Positions 22,853-31,013 of a stretch of 33,587 nucleotides of DNA are shown here, piece after piece (positions within the stretch are counted from its first letter, which is position 1; the number at the start of each line of letters is the position of its first letter). The position numbers and the translations under genes are program-made. The DNA comes from an uncultured Parabacteroides sp. (GTDB lineage: Bacteria; Bacteroidota; Bacteroidia; Bacteroidales; Tannerellaceae), in contig CAAGLQ010000016.1 in assembly GCA_900770835.1 (NCBI GenBank), positions 1 through 33,587 of the forward strand, written 5' to 3'. The notes beneath the pieces are model-generated. The model was not told the DNA's origin, made no database searches, and saw nothing but the letters and a program-made list of their open reading frames with translations.

Positions 22853-25297
22853 TTAAAAACACTCTTGCTCAGTACGTGCGATCACGTCTGCCTGCAAATC
22901 CGCATTCATGTCGTTGAAATAATCACTGTAACCGGCCACGCGCACCAACAGGTCTCGATACTCCTCCGGACAACGTTGTGCCGCATGCAAGGTTTCCGTA
23001 TCCACCATGTTGAATTGGATATGGTGGCCCCCCAATGCGAAATAGCTACGAATCAACGAGGCCAACTTAGCAATGTCCTCATCCCGCTTCAACAAACTGG
23101 GCATAAAGCGCTGATTGAGCAATGTCCCGCCACTCTTTGCTTGATCTAACTTACCCAACGATTTGATCACCGCAGAGGGTCCGTGCGTATCTGCTCCATG
23201 TGATGGGGAGGTACCATCAGAAATAGCTTTGCCAGCCAAACGGCCATTAGGCGTTGCTCCCATAATCTTGCCGAAATAGACGTGGCAAGTGGTGGAGAGC
23301 ATATTCAGGTGGAAGCACTCCCCTTTCGTATTGGGTTTGCCTTCGATCGCCTCATACAGATCATCGAATACCTTCACTGCGATCTCATCCGCATAATCGT
23401 CGTCATTGCCAAAGAACGGTGTACGGTTGAGGATCATTTGACGCATCGGCTCATGACCGACAAAGTTGTCTTCCATAGCTTTCAGCAAGGCATCCATCGT
23501 AAAGTGTTTTTCCTCGAATACATGCTTACGCAACACTGAGAGACTATCAGTGATTGTACCTAAGCCTGTACATTGAATATAAGTAGTGTTGTATCGTGGT
23601 CCGCAGTTGTAATAGTCTTTTCCCTTCGCAATGCAATCGTCAATAAAGAGAGAGAGGAAGGTTGCCGGCGCATATTTCGCAAACATCCGGTCGATATAGT
23701 TGCTGACACGCACCTTCATGTCCACAAAATAGTGTATCTGCTTCAAAAAGGCGGCATACAACTCCTCATAGCTTTGGAACTGGCGGGGATCACCCGTATG
23801 CAAACCAACCTGTCTTCTGGAAACAGGATCCAAGCCATCGTGCAATGTTACCTCTAACACTTTAGGAACATTCAAATACCCAGTCAATACATAAGCCTCC
23901 TTGCCAAAGGCTCCTACCTCGATACAACCACTGCAACCACCCTCACGGGCATCACGCAATGACTTCCCTTGGCGCATCAACTCCTCAACATATACATCCG
24001 GATTGAACACCGATGGATAGCCATGTCCTTGACGAATCACCTTACAACCAGCTCGCAAGAAACGCTCCGGCGTACGCACGCTAACATGAATCGCACTACC
24101 CGGCTGCAACAGGTGCAACTCCTCGATAGTCTCCAACATAATGTAAGAGACCTCACTCACACCGTCGCTTCCATCCGCCTTGATACCGCCAATATTCAAA
24201 TTGGTAAAATCGTTGTAAGTACCACTCTCCTTCGCCGTGATACCCACCTTTGGAGGTGCAGTGTGGTTATTCACCTTGATGAAGAAACAAGACATCAACT
24301 CTTTCGCCTCGTCACGCGTCAAGGTACCTGCAGCAATTTCTCGCTCATAGAAAGGTGCCAAATGCTGATCGAAATGACCGGGATTCATCGCATCCCATCC
24401 ATTCAGCTCCGTAATAGTGCCTAAATGAATGAACCAATACATCTGGATAGCCTCCCAATAGGTACGTGGAGCATGGGCTGGTACCCAACGACACACCTCA
24501 GCAATCTTCAACAGCTCTGCCTTGCGCCTAGGATCAGTCTCAGTCAGTGACATCTCATCCGCCAAATCAGCATGGCGCTCAGCAAACAGGATGGCTGCAT
24601 CACAAGAAATCGACATCGCTTTCAGCTCCTCCTGCTTATCAGTAGCCTCCGGATCGTTCATGAAGTCCAAAGCTGCCAACTCTTTAGCAATACGTTCTTT
24701 CAAATCAAGCAAGCCATATTGATAAATCTTGCCATCCAAAGCAGTATGCCCCGGCGCACGTTGTTCCATGAACTCGGTGAACATACCTACCTCATAGGCC
24801 TCTTTCCAATCTTGGGGTACATGGTTGAAAATACGCTCCCGCTGGGTACGTCCCTGCCAATAGGGAATCACCTCACGTGCGTAGGTCTCAATATCTTCCT
24901 CACTAATTGTATAACGTTGTAACTCGCGCGTATTCAATACGTGTAAATCCTCTACACTGTGGCAAGTCAGTTCCGGGAAGGTAGGAACTGACTTGGGTTT
25001 GGGGCCACGCTCACCCACGATTAACTCATCCGCTCCGATATAAATAGTCTTTTGCTTGCAAATCTCCAAGAAATTGAGTGCACGCAACACCGGGATTGGA
25101 TATTTTCCCTCATTCTCCTGATAGAAACGAGTCTCGATCAGCGCACGCTCGATCGATAGAGAGGGTTCTGCCTCAAACGACTGTTGACGAAGCCGTTTGA
25201 TACGGGCATTCATGCCATAATTGTTCGCCGCATGAGAAGGGGCGAAATCCGTCGCATACCGCGAAACGGAAAAGGTTTTTTCTGTCTGCATAATCAT
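22853..25297 (-). CDS. hypD: Trans-4-hydroxy-L-proline dehydratase (glycyl radical enzyme)
   Basis: Oxygen-sensitive enzyme that dehydrates trans-4-hydroxy-L-proline to 1-pyrroline-5-carboxylate. The 814-residue chain has the thiyl cysteine in GCSGCIEVG (C458, with E460) and the radical glycine in RVAGYSD (G789). From memory of the C. difficile enzyme, its substrate and catalytic residues H160, D278, S334, F340, C434, E436, Y450, T645 and G765 all map here with one constant offset of 24: H184, D302, S358, F364, C458, E460, Y474, T669, G789. Pyruvate formate-lyase is excluded by the single active-site Cys. The first 25-28 residues are extra; the ATG at codon 29 (MNARIKRL) is an alternative start. 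The next enzyme, P5C reductase, is not in the window. Confidence 0.92.
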   Translation of the reverse strand: MIMQTEKTFSVSRYATDFAPSHAANNYGMNARIKRLRQQSFEAEPSLSIERALIETRFYQENEGKYPIPVLRALNFLEICKQKTIYIGADELIVGERGPKPKSVPTFPELTCHSVEDLHVLNTRELQRYTISEEDIETYAREVIPYWQGRTQRERIFNHVPQDWKEAYEVGMFTEFMEQRAPGHTALDGKIYQYGLLDLKERIAKELAALDFMNDPEATDKQEELKAMSISCDAAILFAERHADLADEMSLTETDPRRKAELLKIAEVCRWVPAHAPRTYWEAIQMYWFIHLGTITELNGWDAMNPGHFDQHLAPFYEREIAAGTLTRDEAKELMSCFFIKVNNHTAPPKVGITAKESGTYNDFTNLNIGGIKADGSDGVSEVSYIMLETIEELHLLQPGSAIHVSVRTPERFLRAGCKVIRQGHGYPSVFNPDVYVEELMRQGKSLRDAREGGCSGCIEVGAFGKEAYVLTGYLNVPKVLEVTLHDGLDPVSRRQVGLHTGDPRQFQSYEELYAAFLKQIHYFVDMKVRVSNYIDRMFAKYAPATFLSLFIDDCIAKGKDYYNCGPRYNTTYIQCTGLGTITDSLSVLRKHVFEEKHFTMDALLKAMEDNFVGHEPMRQMILNRTPFFGNDDDYADEIAVKVFDDLYEAIEGKPNTKGECFHLNMLSTTCHVYFGKIMGATPNGRLAGKAISDGTSPSHGADTHGPSAVIKSLGKLDQAKSGGTLLNQRFMPSLLKRDEDIAKLASLIRSYFALGGHHIQFNMVDTETLHAAQRCPEEYRDLLVRVAGYSDYFNDMNADLQADVIARTEQECF

Positions 25298-25459
25298 GTA
25301 TTTAAAAGATGAAAACTATAATTGATAAGCCAAATACCTACGTTCAGGCATTTGAAGCCGATAAGATATCGCTAACGACACCTCTACCTGGCATACAATA
25401 TCAAGCAACTGAATAGCTTTCGATAACTTTTCAAATACATATCTCCGCGCTTACAATGG

Positions 25460-25508
25460 AAAAAGGATAGGCAATGGAACAGTTCACATCCATCCCTCTT
25501 GCCTATCC
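25460..25508 (-). terminator. Rho-independent terminator after threonine dehydrogenase
   Basis: GGATAGGCAA and TTGCCTATCC (25499-25508 and 25465-25474 read on the minus strand) form a perfect 10-base-pair stem with a 24-base loop, followed at once by TTTTT. It begins ten bases after the dehydrogenase stop and separates it from the downstream hypD transcript. Confidence 0.85.
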
Positions 25509-25517
25509 CGGCTATCT

Positions 25518-26471
25518 TTATTTAATCAGTTTATCTTTTAGCTTCGCTAACATGTCACGGGTCATCGCATCCAGGTCATACTCCGGTTTCCAACCCCACT
25601 CCTCACGGGCGCAAGTATCATCCAAAGAGTTCGGCCAAGACTCAGCAATCGCCTGGCGCAACGGATCTACCTTATATTCCATACGAAAGTCGGGCACATA
25701 CTTCTGGATCTTATGACAGATGATCTCAGGATCAAAACTCATGGACGCAATATTGAAAGAGTTACGATGTACGAACTTTGAGGAATCAGCCTCCATAATT
25801 TCGATAGCAGCACGTAAACCATCAGGCATATACATCATATCCATGAACGTACCTGCCGCAATAGGGCATTCGAAAGTCTCCCCTTTAACCGCCGAATAAT
25901 AGATATCCACCGCATAATCGGTCGTACCTCCACCAGGAGGCGTTACATAAGAGATCAAACCGGGGAAGCGAACCGAACGGGTATCCACGCCAAAACGGAT
26001 AAAATAGTAATCGCTCAGTAATTCGCCTGACACTTTAGTCACACCATACATAGTACGAGGATTACGGATTGTATCCTGAGGAGTCTTATCTTTCGGAGTA
26101 TTATTACCAAACACACCTATTGAACTGGGAGTAAACACCGCACAATGCATCTCTCTTGCCACCTCAAGCACATTGAACAAACCACCCATACCAATTTTCC
26201 AAGCTAATTGAGGCTTCGTCTCCGCTACCGCTGAAAGAAGTGCCGCCAAGTTGTAGATCGTATCGATCTTATACTTCGAGACAGTTTCCGCAATCTGCTG
26301 CTCGTTGGTAATGTCCACCAAAGCCGCTGGTCCCGACTCTAACAATTCGCCTTTAGGCTCTGCCCCAGGAATATAGCCAGCCACTATATTACCACTATAA
26401 ATACTTCTCAATTTCATGGTTAACTCCGAACCAATTTGTCCGGTAGAACCGATCACCAATACATTCTTCAT
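25518..26471 (-). CDS. NAD-dependent L-threonine 3-dehydrogenase (SDR/epimerase type)
   Basis: Extended short-chain dehydrogenase of 317 residues with the NAD motif VLVIGSTGQIGSEL (GSTGQIG at 8-14), NLAALLSAVAE (75-84), the PSSIGVFG strand (115-122) and the catalytic Y142-x3-K146 (MYGVTK). Generic annotation would be NAD-dependent epimerase/dehydratase, but the TPPGGGTTDYAVDIYYSA stretch and the pairing with kbl fit the epimerase-like threonine dehydrogenases known from Flavobacterium. It would oxidise threonine to 2-amino-3-oxobutyrate, which Kbl cleaves. It is divergent from kbl across 165 bases, with its own box at 26505-26512 and a strong terminator. It is not the zinc-type Tdh of E. coli. 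Confidence 0.88.
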   Translation of the reverse strand: MKNVLVIGSTGQIGSELTMKLRSIYSGNIVAGYIPGAEPKGELLESGPAALVDITNEQQIAETVSKYKIDTIYNLAALLSAVAETKPQLAWKIGMGGLFNVLEVAREMHCAVFTPSSIGVFGNNTPKDKTPQDTIRNPRTMYGVTKVSGELLSDYYFIRFGVDTRSVRFPGLISYVTPPGGGTTDYAVDIYYSAVKGETFECPIAAGTFMDMMYMPDGLRAAIEIMEADSSKFVHRNSFNIASMSFDPEIICHKIQKYVPDFRMEYKVDPLRQAIAESWPNSLDDTCAREEWGWKPEYDLDAMTRDMLAKLKDKLIK

Positions 26472-26504
26472 CGCATTTAATGAGATTTAAGTAGTTCTCG
26501 CTGA

Positions 26505-26512
26505 CAAAGGTA
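26505..26512 (-). promoter_or_regulatory. Bacteroidetes-type -7 box (TACCTTTG) for threonine dehydrogenase
   Basis: CAAAGGTA on the plus strand, 33 bases upstream of the dehydrogenase ATG. With the kbl box at 26588-26595 it forms a divergent promoter pair about 75 bases apart. No -33 TTTG at standard spacing. Confidence 0.58.
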
Positions 26513-26587
26513 TACTTTCCTTTCGAATTTATGGCTCATTCGCTCAAAAAATTCAAAAAAAAGAACGACCTTTGTGTGTCGCTTTGC

Positions 26588-26595
26588 TACTTTTG
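26588..26595 (+). promoter_or_regulatory. Bacteroidetes-type -7 box (TACTTTTG) for kbl
   Basis: Exact TAnnTTTG match, 41 bases before the kbl ATG. A TTTG at 26571-26574 is 13 bases upstream, too close to be a normal -33 element. Confidence 0.58.
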
Positions 26596-26636
26596 CGAGC
26601 AACATATCTCAACAAACTAAATAAAACAGAGTATCT

Positions 26637-27827
26637 ATGTATGGTAAACTGAAGAATTTCTTGACAAATGAGCTGGAGTCAATCAAAGCTGCCGGCTTAT
26701 ACAAAAATGAGCGTATCATCACAACACCTCAGCGTGCTGACATTAAAGTGAATGCTGGTGCAGATGTGCTTAACTTCTGCGCGAACAATTATTTGGGATT
26801 ATCCGACAATCCCCGTTTAATCCAAGCTGCTAAAGAGGCTATGGACACACATGGTTACGGTATGTCATCCGTGCGTTTCATCTGCGGAACGCAGGATTTG
26901 CACAAGCAATTGGAGGCTGCTATCTCCGACTATTTCCATACCGAGGACACGATCCTCTATGCCGCTTGCTTTGACGCTAACGGAGGTCTGTTTGAACCAT
27001 TGTTTAGTGAAGAGGATGCTATTATCTCCGATGCGTTGAACCATGCCTCTATCATTGACGGCGTACGCCTTTGCAAAGCGAAACGGTATCGCTACGCCAA
27101 TGCGGACATGGCAGATTTGGAGCGCTGCCTGCAAGAGGCACAAGCTCAGCGTCACCGTATCATTGCAACAGACGGTGTCTTCTCCATGGATGGCAACGTA
27201 GCACCGATGGATAAGATCTGTGAGTTGGCTGAGAAATATGATGCTTTGGTCATGGTGGACGAGTCACACTCTGCCGGTGTCGTAGGACCAACAGGACATG
27301 GTGTAGCTGAGCAATTCGGAGTCTATGGAAGAGTAGATGTCTTTACTGGTACATTAGGTAAATCATTTGGCGGTGCCATGGGTGGTTTTACTACCGGTCG
27401 AAAAGAGATTATCGACATGTTACGTCAGCGTTCACGTCCTTATCTGTTCTCTAACTCCGTAGCTCCCGCCATTGTAGGTGCCAGCTTAGAGATGTTCAAG
27501 ATGTTGAAAGAGAGCGATGCCCTGCACACTAAACTGATGCAGAACGTCACTTACTTCCGTGAAAAGATGTTAGCTGCAGGCTTCGACATCAAACCAACGC
27601 AATCAGCTATCTGCGCTGTAATGTTGTATGACGCTAAGCTATCACAAGACTTCGCCGCAAAGATGCAGGAAGAGGGCATCTATGTAACTGGCTTCTACTA
27701 CCCAGTTGTACCAAAAGGACAAGCCCGCATCCGTGTTCAGCTTTCAGCCGGTCATGAGACTTCTCACCTCGACAAAGCGATTGCTGCATTCATCAAGGTG
27801 GGTAAAGAGTTGGGCGTTATTAAGTAA
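26637..27827 (+). CDS. kbl: 2-amino-3-ketobutyrate CoA ligase (glycine C-acetyltransferase)
   Basis: PLP enzyme of the alpha-oxoamine synthase family that cleaves 2-amino-3-oxobutyrate with CoA to glycine and acetyl-CoA. The 396-residue protein has VMVDESHSAGVVGPTG (D208) and the PLP lysine in TGTLGKSFGGAMGGF (K242). The N-terminus MYGKLKNFLTNELESIKAAGLYK, FCANNYLGLSDNP and YGMSSVRFICGTQDLHKQLE match E. coli Kbl closely, distinguishing it from the serine palmitoyltransferase at 10758. Its partner dehydrogenase is transcribed divergently. A long inverted repeat follows 20 bases after the stop. Confidence 0.96.
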   Translation: MYGKLKNFLTNELESIKAAGLYKNERIITTPQRADIKVNAGADVLNFCANNYLGLSDNPRLIQAAKEAMDTHGYGMSSVRFICGTQDLHKQLEAAISDYFHTEDTILYAACFDANGGLFEPLFSEEDAIISDALNHASIIDGVRLCKAKRYRYANADMADLERCLQEAQAQRHRIIATDGVFSMDGNVAPMDKICELAEKYDALVMVDESHSAGVVGPTGHGVAEQFGVYGRVDVFTGTLGKSFGGAMGGFTTGRKEIIDMLRQRSRPYLFSNSVAPAIVGASLEMFKMLKESDALHTKLMQNVTYFREKMLAAGFDIKPTQSAICAVMLYDAKLSQDFAAKMQEEGIYVTGFYYPVVPKGQARIRVQLSAGHETSHLDKAIAAFIKVGKELGVIK

Positions 27828-27846
27828 TAAATATCCAATCACTTAT

Positions 27847-27928
27847 GATTTATGATTTATAATTTTAGGGTTTATAGCTGCCATCTATGCAGCACAATCA
27901 TAAATCATAGAATTATAAATCATAAATC
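27847..27928. repeat. Long AT-rich inverted repeat between kbl and mntH
   Basis: The outer arms GATTTATGATTTATAATT (27847-27864) and their exact complement (27911-27928) pair over 18 bases. The pairing continues with mismatches through 27876 and 27899, and the tip is GCTGC/GCAGC (27877-27881 with 27889-27893) around a 7-base loop. The whole is one hairpin of about 80 bases ending two bases before the mntH ATG. Its right arm resembles that of the repeat in the mreB-mreC gap. There is no T-run after it, so it is not a standard terminator. Confidence 0.85.
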
Positions 27929-27930
27929 GT

Positions 27931-29184
27931 ATGTCTTTGCTTGACAAACTGAAAATCAACCATCACCCTCATTCGGGTGCATTGGATCTACTGAAATACA
28001 TCGGTCCGGGTCTATTGGTAACCGTAGGATTTATCGACCCCGGAAACTGGGCCACAAATTTAGCGGCAGGATCTACCTTTGGGTACGCCCTACTTTGGGT
28101 AGTTACCTTCTCCTCGATCATGCTAATCATTATCCAACACAACGTAGCTCACCTGGGTATCGTCACGGGATTGTGTCTTTCAGAGGCCACAAACCGCTAT
28201 CTACCCGCCTCCATCAGCCGCCCCATTATCGCCTCCGCCATGTTAGCGAGCATCTCTACCTCTTTGGCTGAGATCTTAGGTGGTGCGATTGCCTTGCGGA
28301 TGCTTTTTGGCCTCCCCATTAAGGTGGGAGCTGTCATTGTTACAGTTGTCTGTACTGGCATGTTGCTAAGCAACACCTATAGTAAAATCGAACGATGGAT
28401 CATTACTTTTGTTTCCATCATTGGTCTCTCTTTTCTCTATGAATTATTCTTAGTGGATGTCGATTGGGGGCAAGCCGTTACAGGTTGGATCAAACCTTCT
28501 TTCCCCGATAATTCGCTTTTGATTATCATGAGCGTATTGGGGGCTGTGGTCATGCCCCATAATCTGTTTCTGCATTCCGAGGTGATTCAAAGCCGGGAGT
28601 GGAATTTAGAGGAACCAGCAGTCATCAAGAAGCAACTAAAGTATGAGTTCTATGACACACTTCTCTCTATGGGAATCGGTTGGGCCATCAATTCCGCCAT
28701 GATCATTTTAGCAGCGGCCACCTTTTTCCAAGCGGGACAACCCGTGGAAGAGCTGGATCAGGCACAGCAATTATTAGTACCATTAGTAGGAAACAATGCC
28801 GGAATCATCTTTGCGGCCGCTTTGCTCTTGGCAGGTATCTCGTCCACCATCACCTCTGGCATCGCTGGAGCCTCTATTTTCGCTGGTTTCTTCGGGGAAG
28901 CTTATAACCAAGGAGACCTTCACTCCAAGGTGGGAATGCTACTCTCTTTCTTACCTGCATTAGCACTCATCTTCTTGATTAGTGATCCCTTTGAAGGACT
29001 CATTATTTCACAGATGTTGTTAAGCGTACAGCTTCCGATTACCGTATTCACCCAAGTCTATCTGACATCCAGCAAACGTGTCATGGGCGCTTACGTCAAT
29101 AGTCAATTCACCACTGTCTTGCTTGTTGGTTTAGCTACCTTAGTGACGCTCCTAAATATAGCGCTCCTTATCAGTCTCATTTGA
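27931..29184 (+). CDS. mntH: Nramp-family divalent metal (Mn2+/Fe2+) transporter
   Basis: Proton-coupled inner-membrane importer of Mn2+ and related ions. The 417-residue protein has about 11 membrane helices and both metal-site motifs: DPGN in helix 1 (residues 36-39, GFIDPGNWATNL) and MPHN in helix 6 (208-211, GAVVMPHNLFLHS). The retained methionine argues for a transition-metal rather than Mg2+ or Al3+ specificity. The start ATG lies two bases after a long hairpin, so the ribosome site may be buried in RNA structure. No MntR/Fur box could be recognised; whether it has its own promoter or depends on kbl is not visible. Confidence 0.94.
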   Translation: MSLLDKLKINHHPHSGALDLLKYIGPGLLVTVGFIDPGNWATNLAAGSTFGYALLWVVTFSSIMLIIIQHNVAHLGIVTGLCLSEATNRYLPASISRPIIASAMLASISTSLAEILGGAIALRMLFGLPIKVGAVIVTVVCTGMLLSNTYSKIERWIITFVSIIGLSFLYELFLVDVDWGQAVTGWIKPSFPDNSLLIIMSVLGAVVMPHNLFLHSEVIQSREWNLEEPAVIKKQLKYEFYDTLLSMGIGWAINSAMIILAAATFFQAGQPVEELDQAQQLLVPLVGNNAGIIFAAALLLAGISSTITSGIAGASIFAGFFGEAYNQGDLHSKVGMLLSFLPALALIFLISDPFEGLIISQMLLSVQLPITVFTQVYLTSSKRVMGAYVNSQFTTVLLVGLATLVTLLNIALLISLI

Positions 29185-29195
29185 AAAGAAATTTT

Positions 29196-29203
29196 TACCT
29201 TTG
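29196..29203 (+). promoter_or_regulatory. Bacteroidetes-type -7 box (TACCTTTG) for glnS operon
   Basis: Exact TAnnTTTG match, 50 bases before the glnS ATG and just after the mntH stop. A TTTG at 29180-29183 is only 12 bases upstream, short of the usual spacing. Confidence 0.58.
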
Positions 29204-29253
29204 CGTCAAATTGTGACATAGAGATTGACTAAAACTATATATACATATATTAT

Positions 29254-30996
29254 ATGACAAGCGAAATCAATATCAACGAAGAAGAAGGCAAAAAAAGCTT
29301 GAACTTTATCGAAGCCGCTGTAGAGAAAGACTTGGCTGCGGGTAAAAATGGAGGACGTGTACAAACTCGTTTTCCACCTGAGCCTAATGGCTACTTACAC
29401 ATCGGTCACGCAAAAGCTATTTGTCTTGACTTCGGTATCGCAGAGAGACACGGAGGCGTTTGTAACTTGCGTTTCGACGATACCAACCCTACGAAAGAGG
29501 ATGAGGAATATGTTGAAGCTATTAAAGAGGACATTCAATGGTTGGGCTATCATTGGGGGAATGTCTATTACGCTTCTGACTACTTCCAACAACTGTGGGA
29601 TTTCGCTATCCGTTTGATTCAAGAGGGAAAAGCCTATATAGATGAGCAATCCTCCGAACAAATCGCACAGCAGAAGGGTACCCCCACACAACCCGGTGTA
29701 GAGAGTCCCTATCGCAATCGTCCGATCGAGGAGAGCTTAGCGCTCTTCAAGAAAATGAACACAGGCGAGATTGAGGAGGGCGCAATGGTGTTGCGTGCAA
29801 AGATCGACATGGCGAATCCGAACATGCATTTCCGTGACCCGATCATCTATCGTGTGGTGAAACACCCACATCATCGTACGGGCACGACGTGGAAAGCCTA
29901 TCCGATGTATGACTTCGCCCATGGACAGAGTGATTTCTTCGAGGGTGTGACCCACTCATTGTGTACGTTAGAGTTTGTGGTACACCGTCCATTGTACGAC
30001 CTCTTCGTGGACTGGTTAAAAGAGGGTAAAGACTTAGATGATAACCGTCCACGTCAGACCGAGTTCAACAAACTGAATTTGAGCTATACCTTGATGAGTA
30101 AGCGTAACCTGCTGACCTTGGTGAAAGAGGGGTTGGTCAACGGATGGGACGATCCCCGTATGCCGACCATCTGTGGATTCCGTCGTCGAGGTTACTCCCC
30201 GGAGTCTATCCGTAAGTTCATTGACAAGATTGGTTACACTACGTACGATGCCCTGAACGAGATCTCTTTGTTAGAGAGTGCCGTCAGAGAAGATTTGAAC
30301 GCCCGTTCTATCCGTGTATCCGCAGTGATCAATCCGGTCAAGCTGATCATCACCAATTATCCAGAAGGACAGGTGGAGGAATTAGAGGCCATCAATAATC
30401 CAGAGGATGCAACTGCTGGTACACACCAAATCGAGTTCAGCCGTGAATTGTGGATCGAGCGTGAGGACTTCATGGAGAACGCTCCGAAGAAATATTTCCG
30501 TATGACACCGGGGCAAGAAGTGCGTCTGAAGAATGCCTACATCGTGAAATGTACGGGTTGTAAGAAAAACGAACAAGGTGAGGTAGAAGAGGTTTACTGC
30601 GAATATGACGCAAACACACGCAGTGGTATGCCCGATGCCAACCGAAAGGTAAAAGGCACGTTACACTGGGTTAGCCAAGCGCATTGCCTACAAGCGGAAG
30701 TACGTTTATACGATCGTTTGTGGAAGGTTGAAAATCCGCGTGATGAGATGGCTGCCATCCGAGAGGCCAAGCAATGTGAGGCATTGGAGGCGATGAAAGA
30801 GATCATCAACCCCGATTCATTGGAGATTAGAACAAACTGTTACGTTGAGAAGTTTGTAGCTACACTACCTAAACTCTCCTATTTACAGTTCCAACGCATC
30901 GGTTATTTCAATATTGACACCGATTCTGCTCCCGATCATTTGGTATTCAACCGCACAGTTGGACTCAAAGACACGTGGAGTAAAATCAATAAATAA
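29254..30996 (+). CDS. glnS: Glutaminyl-tRNA synthetase
   Basis: Class I aminoacyl-tRNA synthetase that charges tRNA-Gln. The 580-residue protein has the HIGH motif in PPEPNGYLHIGHAKA (49-52), FDDTNPTKEDEEYV just after it, and the KMSKS-equivalent LMSKRNL (281-284). GlnRS-specific features include EGVTHSLCTLEFVVHRPLYDWF-like sequence, GWDDPRMPTICGFRRRGYSPE, and the C-terminal anticodon-binding beta-barrels. The length is slightly above E. coli GlnRS. It heads a three-gene unit with the TPR protein (17-base gap) and the DUF368 gene. Its presence implies direct Gln charging. Confidence 0.96.
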   Translation: MTSEININEEEGKKSLNFIEAAVEKDLAAGKNGGRVQTRFPPEPNGYLHIGHAKAICLDFGIAERHGGVCNLRFDDTNPTKEDEEYVEAIKEDIQWLGYHWGNVYYASDYFQQLWDFAIRLIQEGKAYIDEQSSEQIAQQKGTPTQPGVESPYRNRPIEESLALFKKMNTGEIEEGAMVLRAKIDMANPNMHFRDPIIYRVVKHPHHRTGTTWKAYPMYDFAHGQSDFFEGVTHSLCTLEFVVHRPLYDLFVDWLKEGKDLDDNRPRQTEFNKLNLSYTLMSKRNLLTLVKEGLVNGWDDPRMPTICGFRRRGYSPESIRKFIDKIGYTTYDALNEISLLESAVREDLNARSIRVSAVINPVKLIITNYPEGQVEELEAINNPEDATAGTHQIEFSRELWIEREDFMENAPKKYFRMTPGQEVRLKNAYIVKCTGCKKNEQGEVEEVYCEYDANTRSGMPDANRKVKGTLHWVSQAHCLQAEVRLYDRLWKVENPRDEMAAIREAKQCEALEAMKEIINPDSLEIRTNCYVEKFVATLPKLSYLQFQRIGYFNIDTDSAPDHLVFNRTVGLKDTWSKINK

Positions 30997-31013
30997 TCGT
31001 CCACATAAGGAAT

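Noticed and set aside
21613..25297. Functional link between tRNA-Pro and hydroxyproline metabolism
   Set aside because: The tRNA has its own promoter and terminator and is not part of the hypD transcript; adjacency is probably coincidence.
22853..25297. Pyruvate formate-lyase
   Set aside because: PFL has two adjacent active-site cysteines; here there is one (C458) followed by I-E, and the dehydratase residues are all present.
25359..25371. Perfect dyad CGATA-AGA-TATCG about 60 bases upstream of hypD, a possible operator
   Set aside because: Five-base arms are expected by chance in AT-rich intergenic DNA, and I recognise no regulator site.
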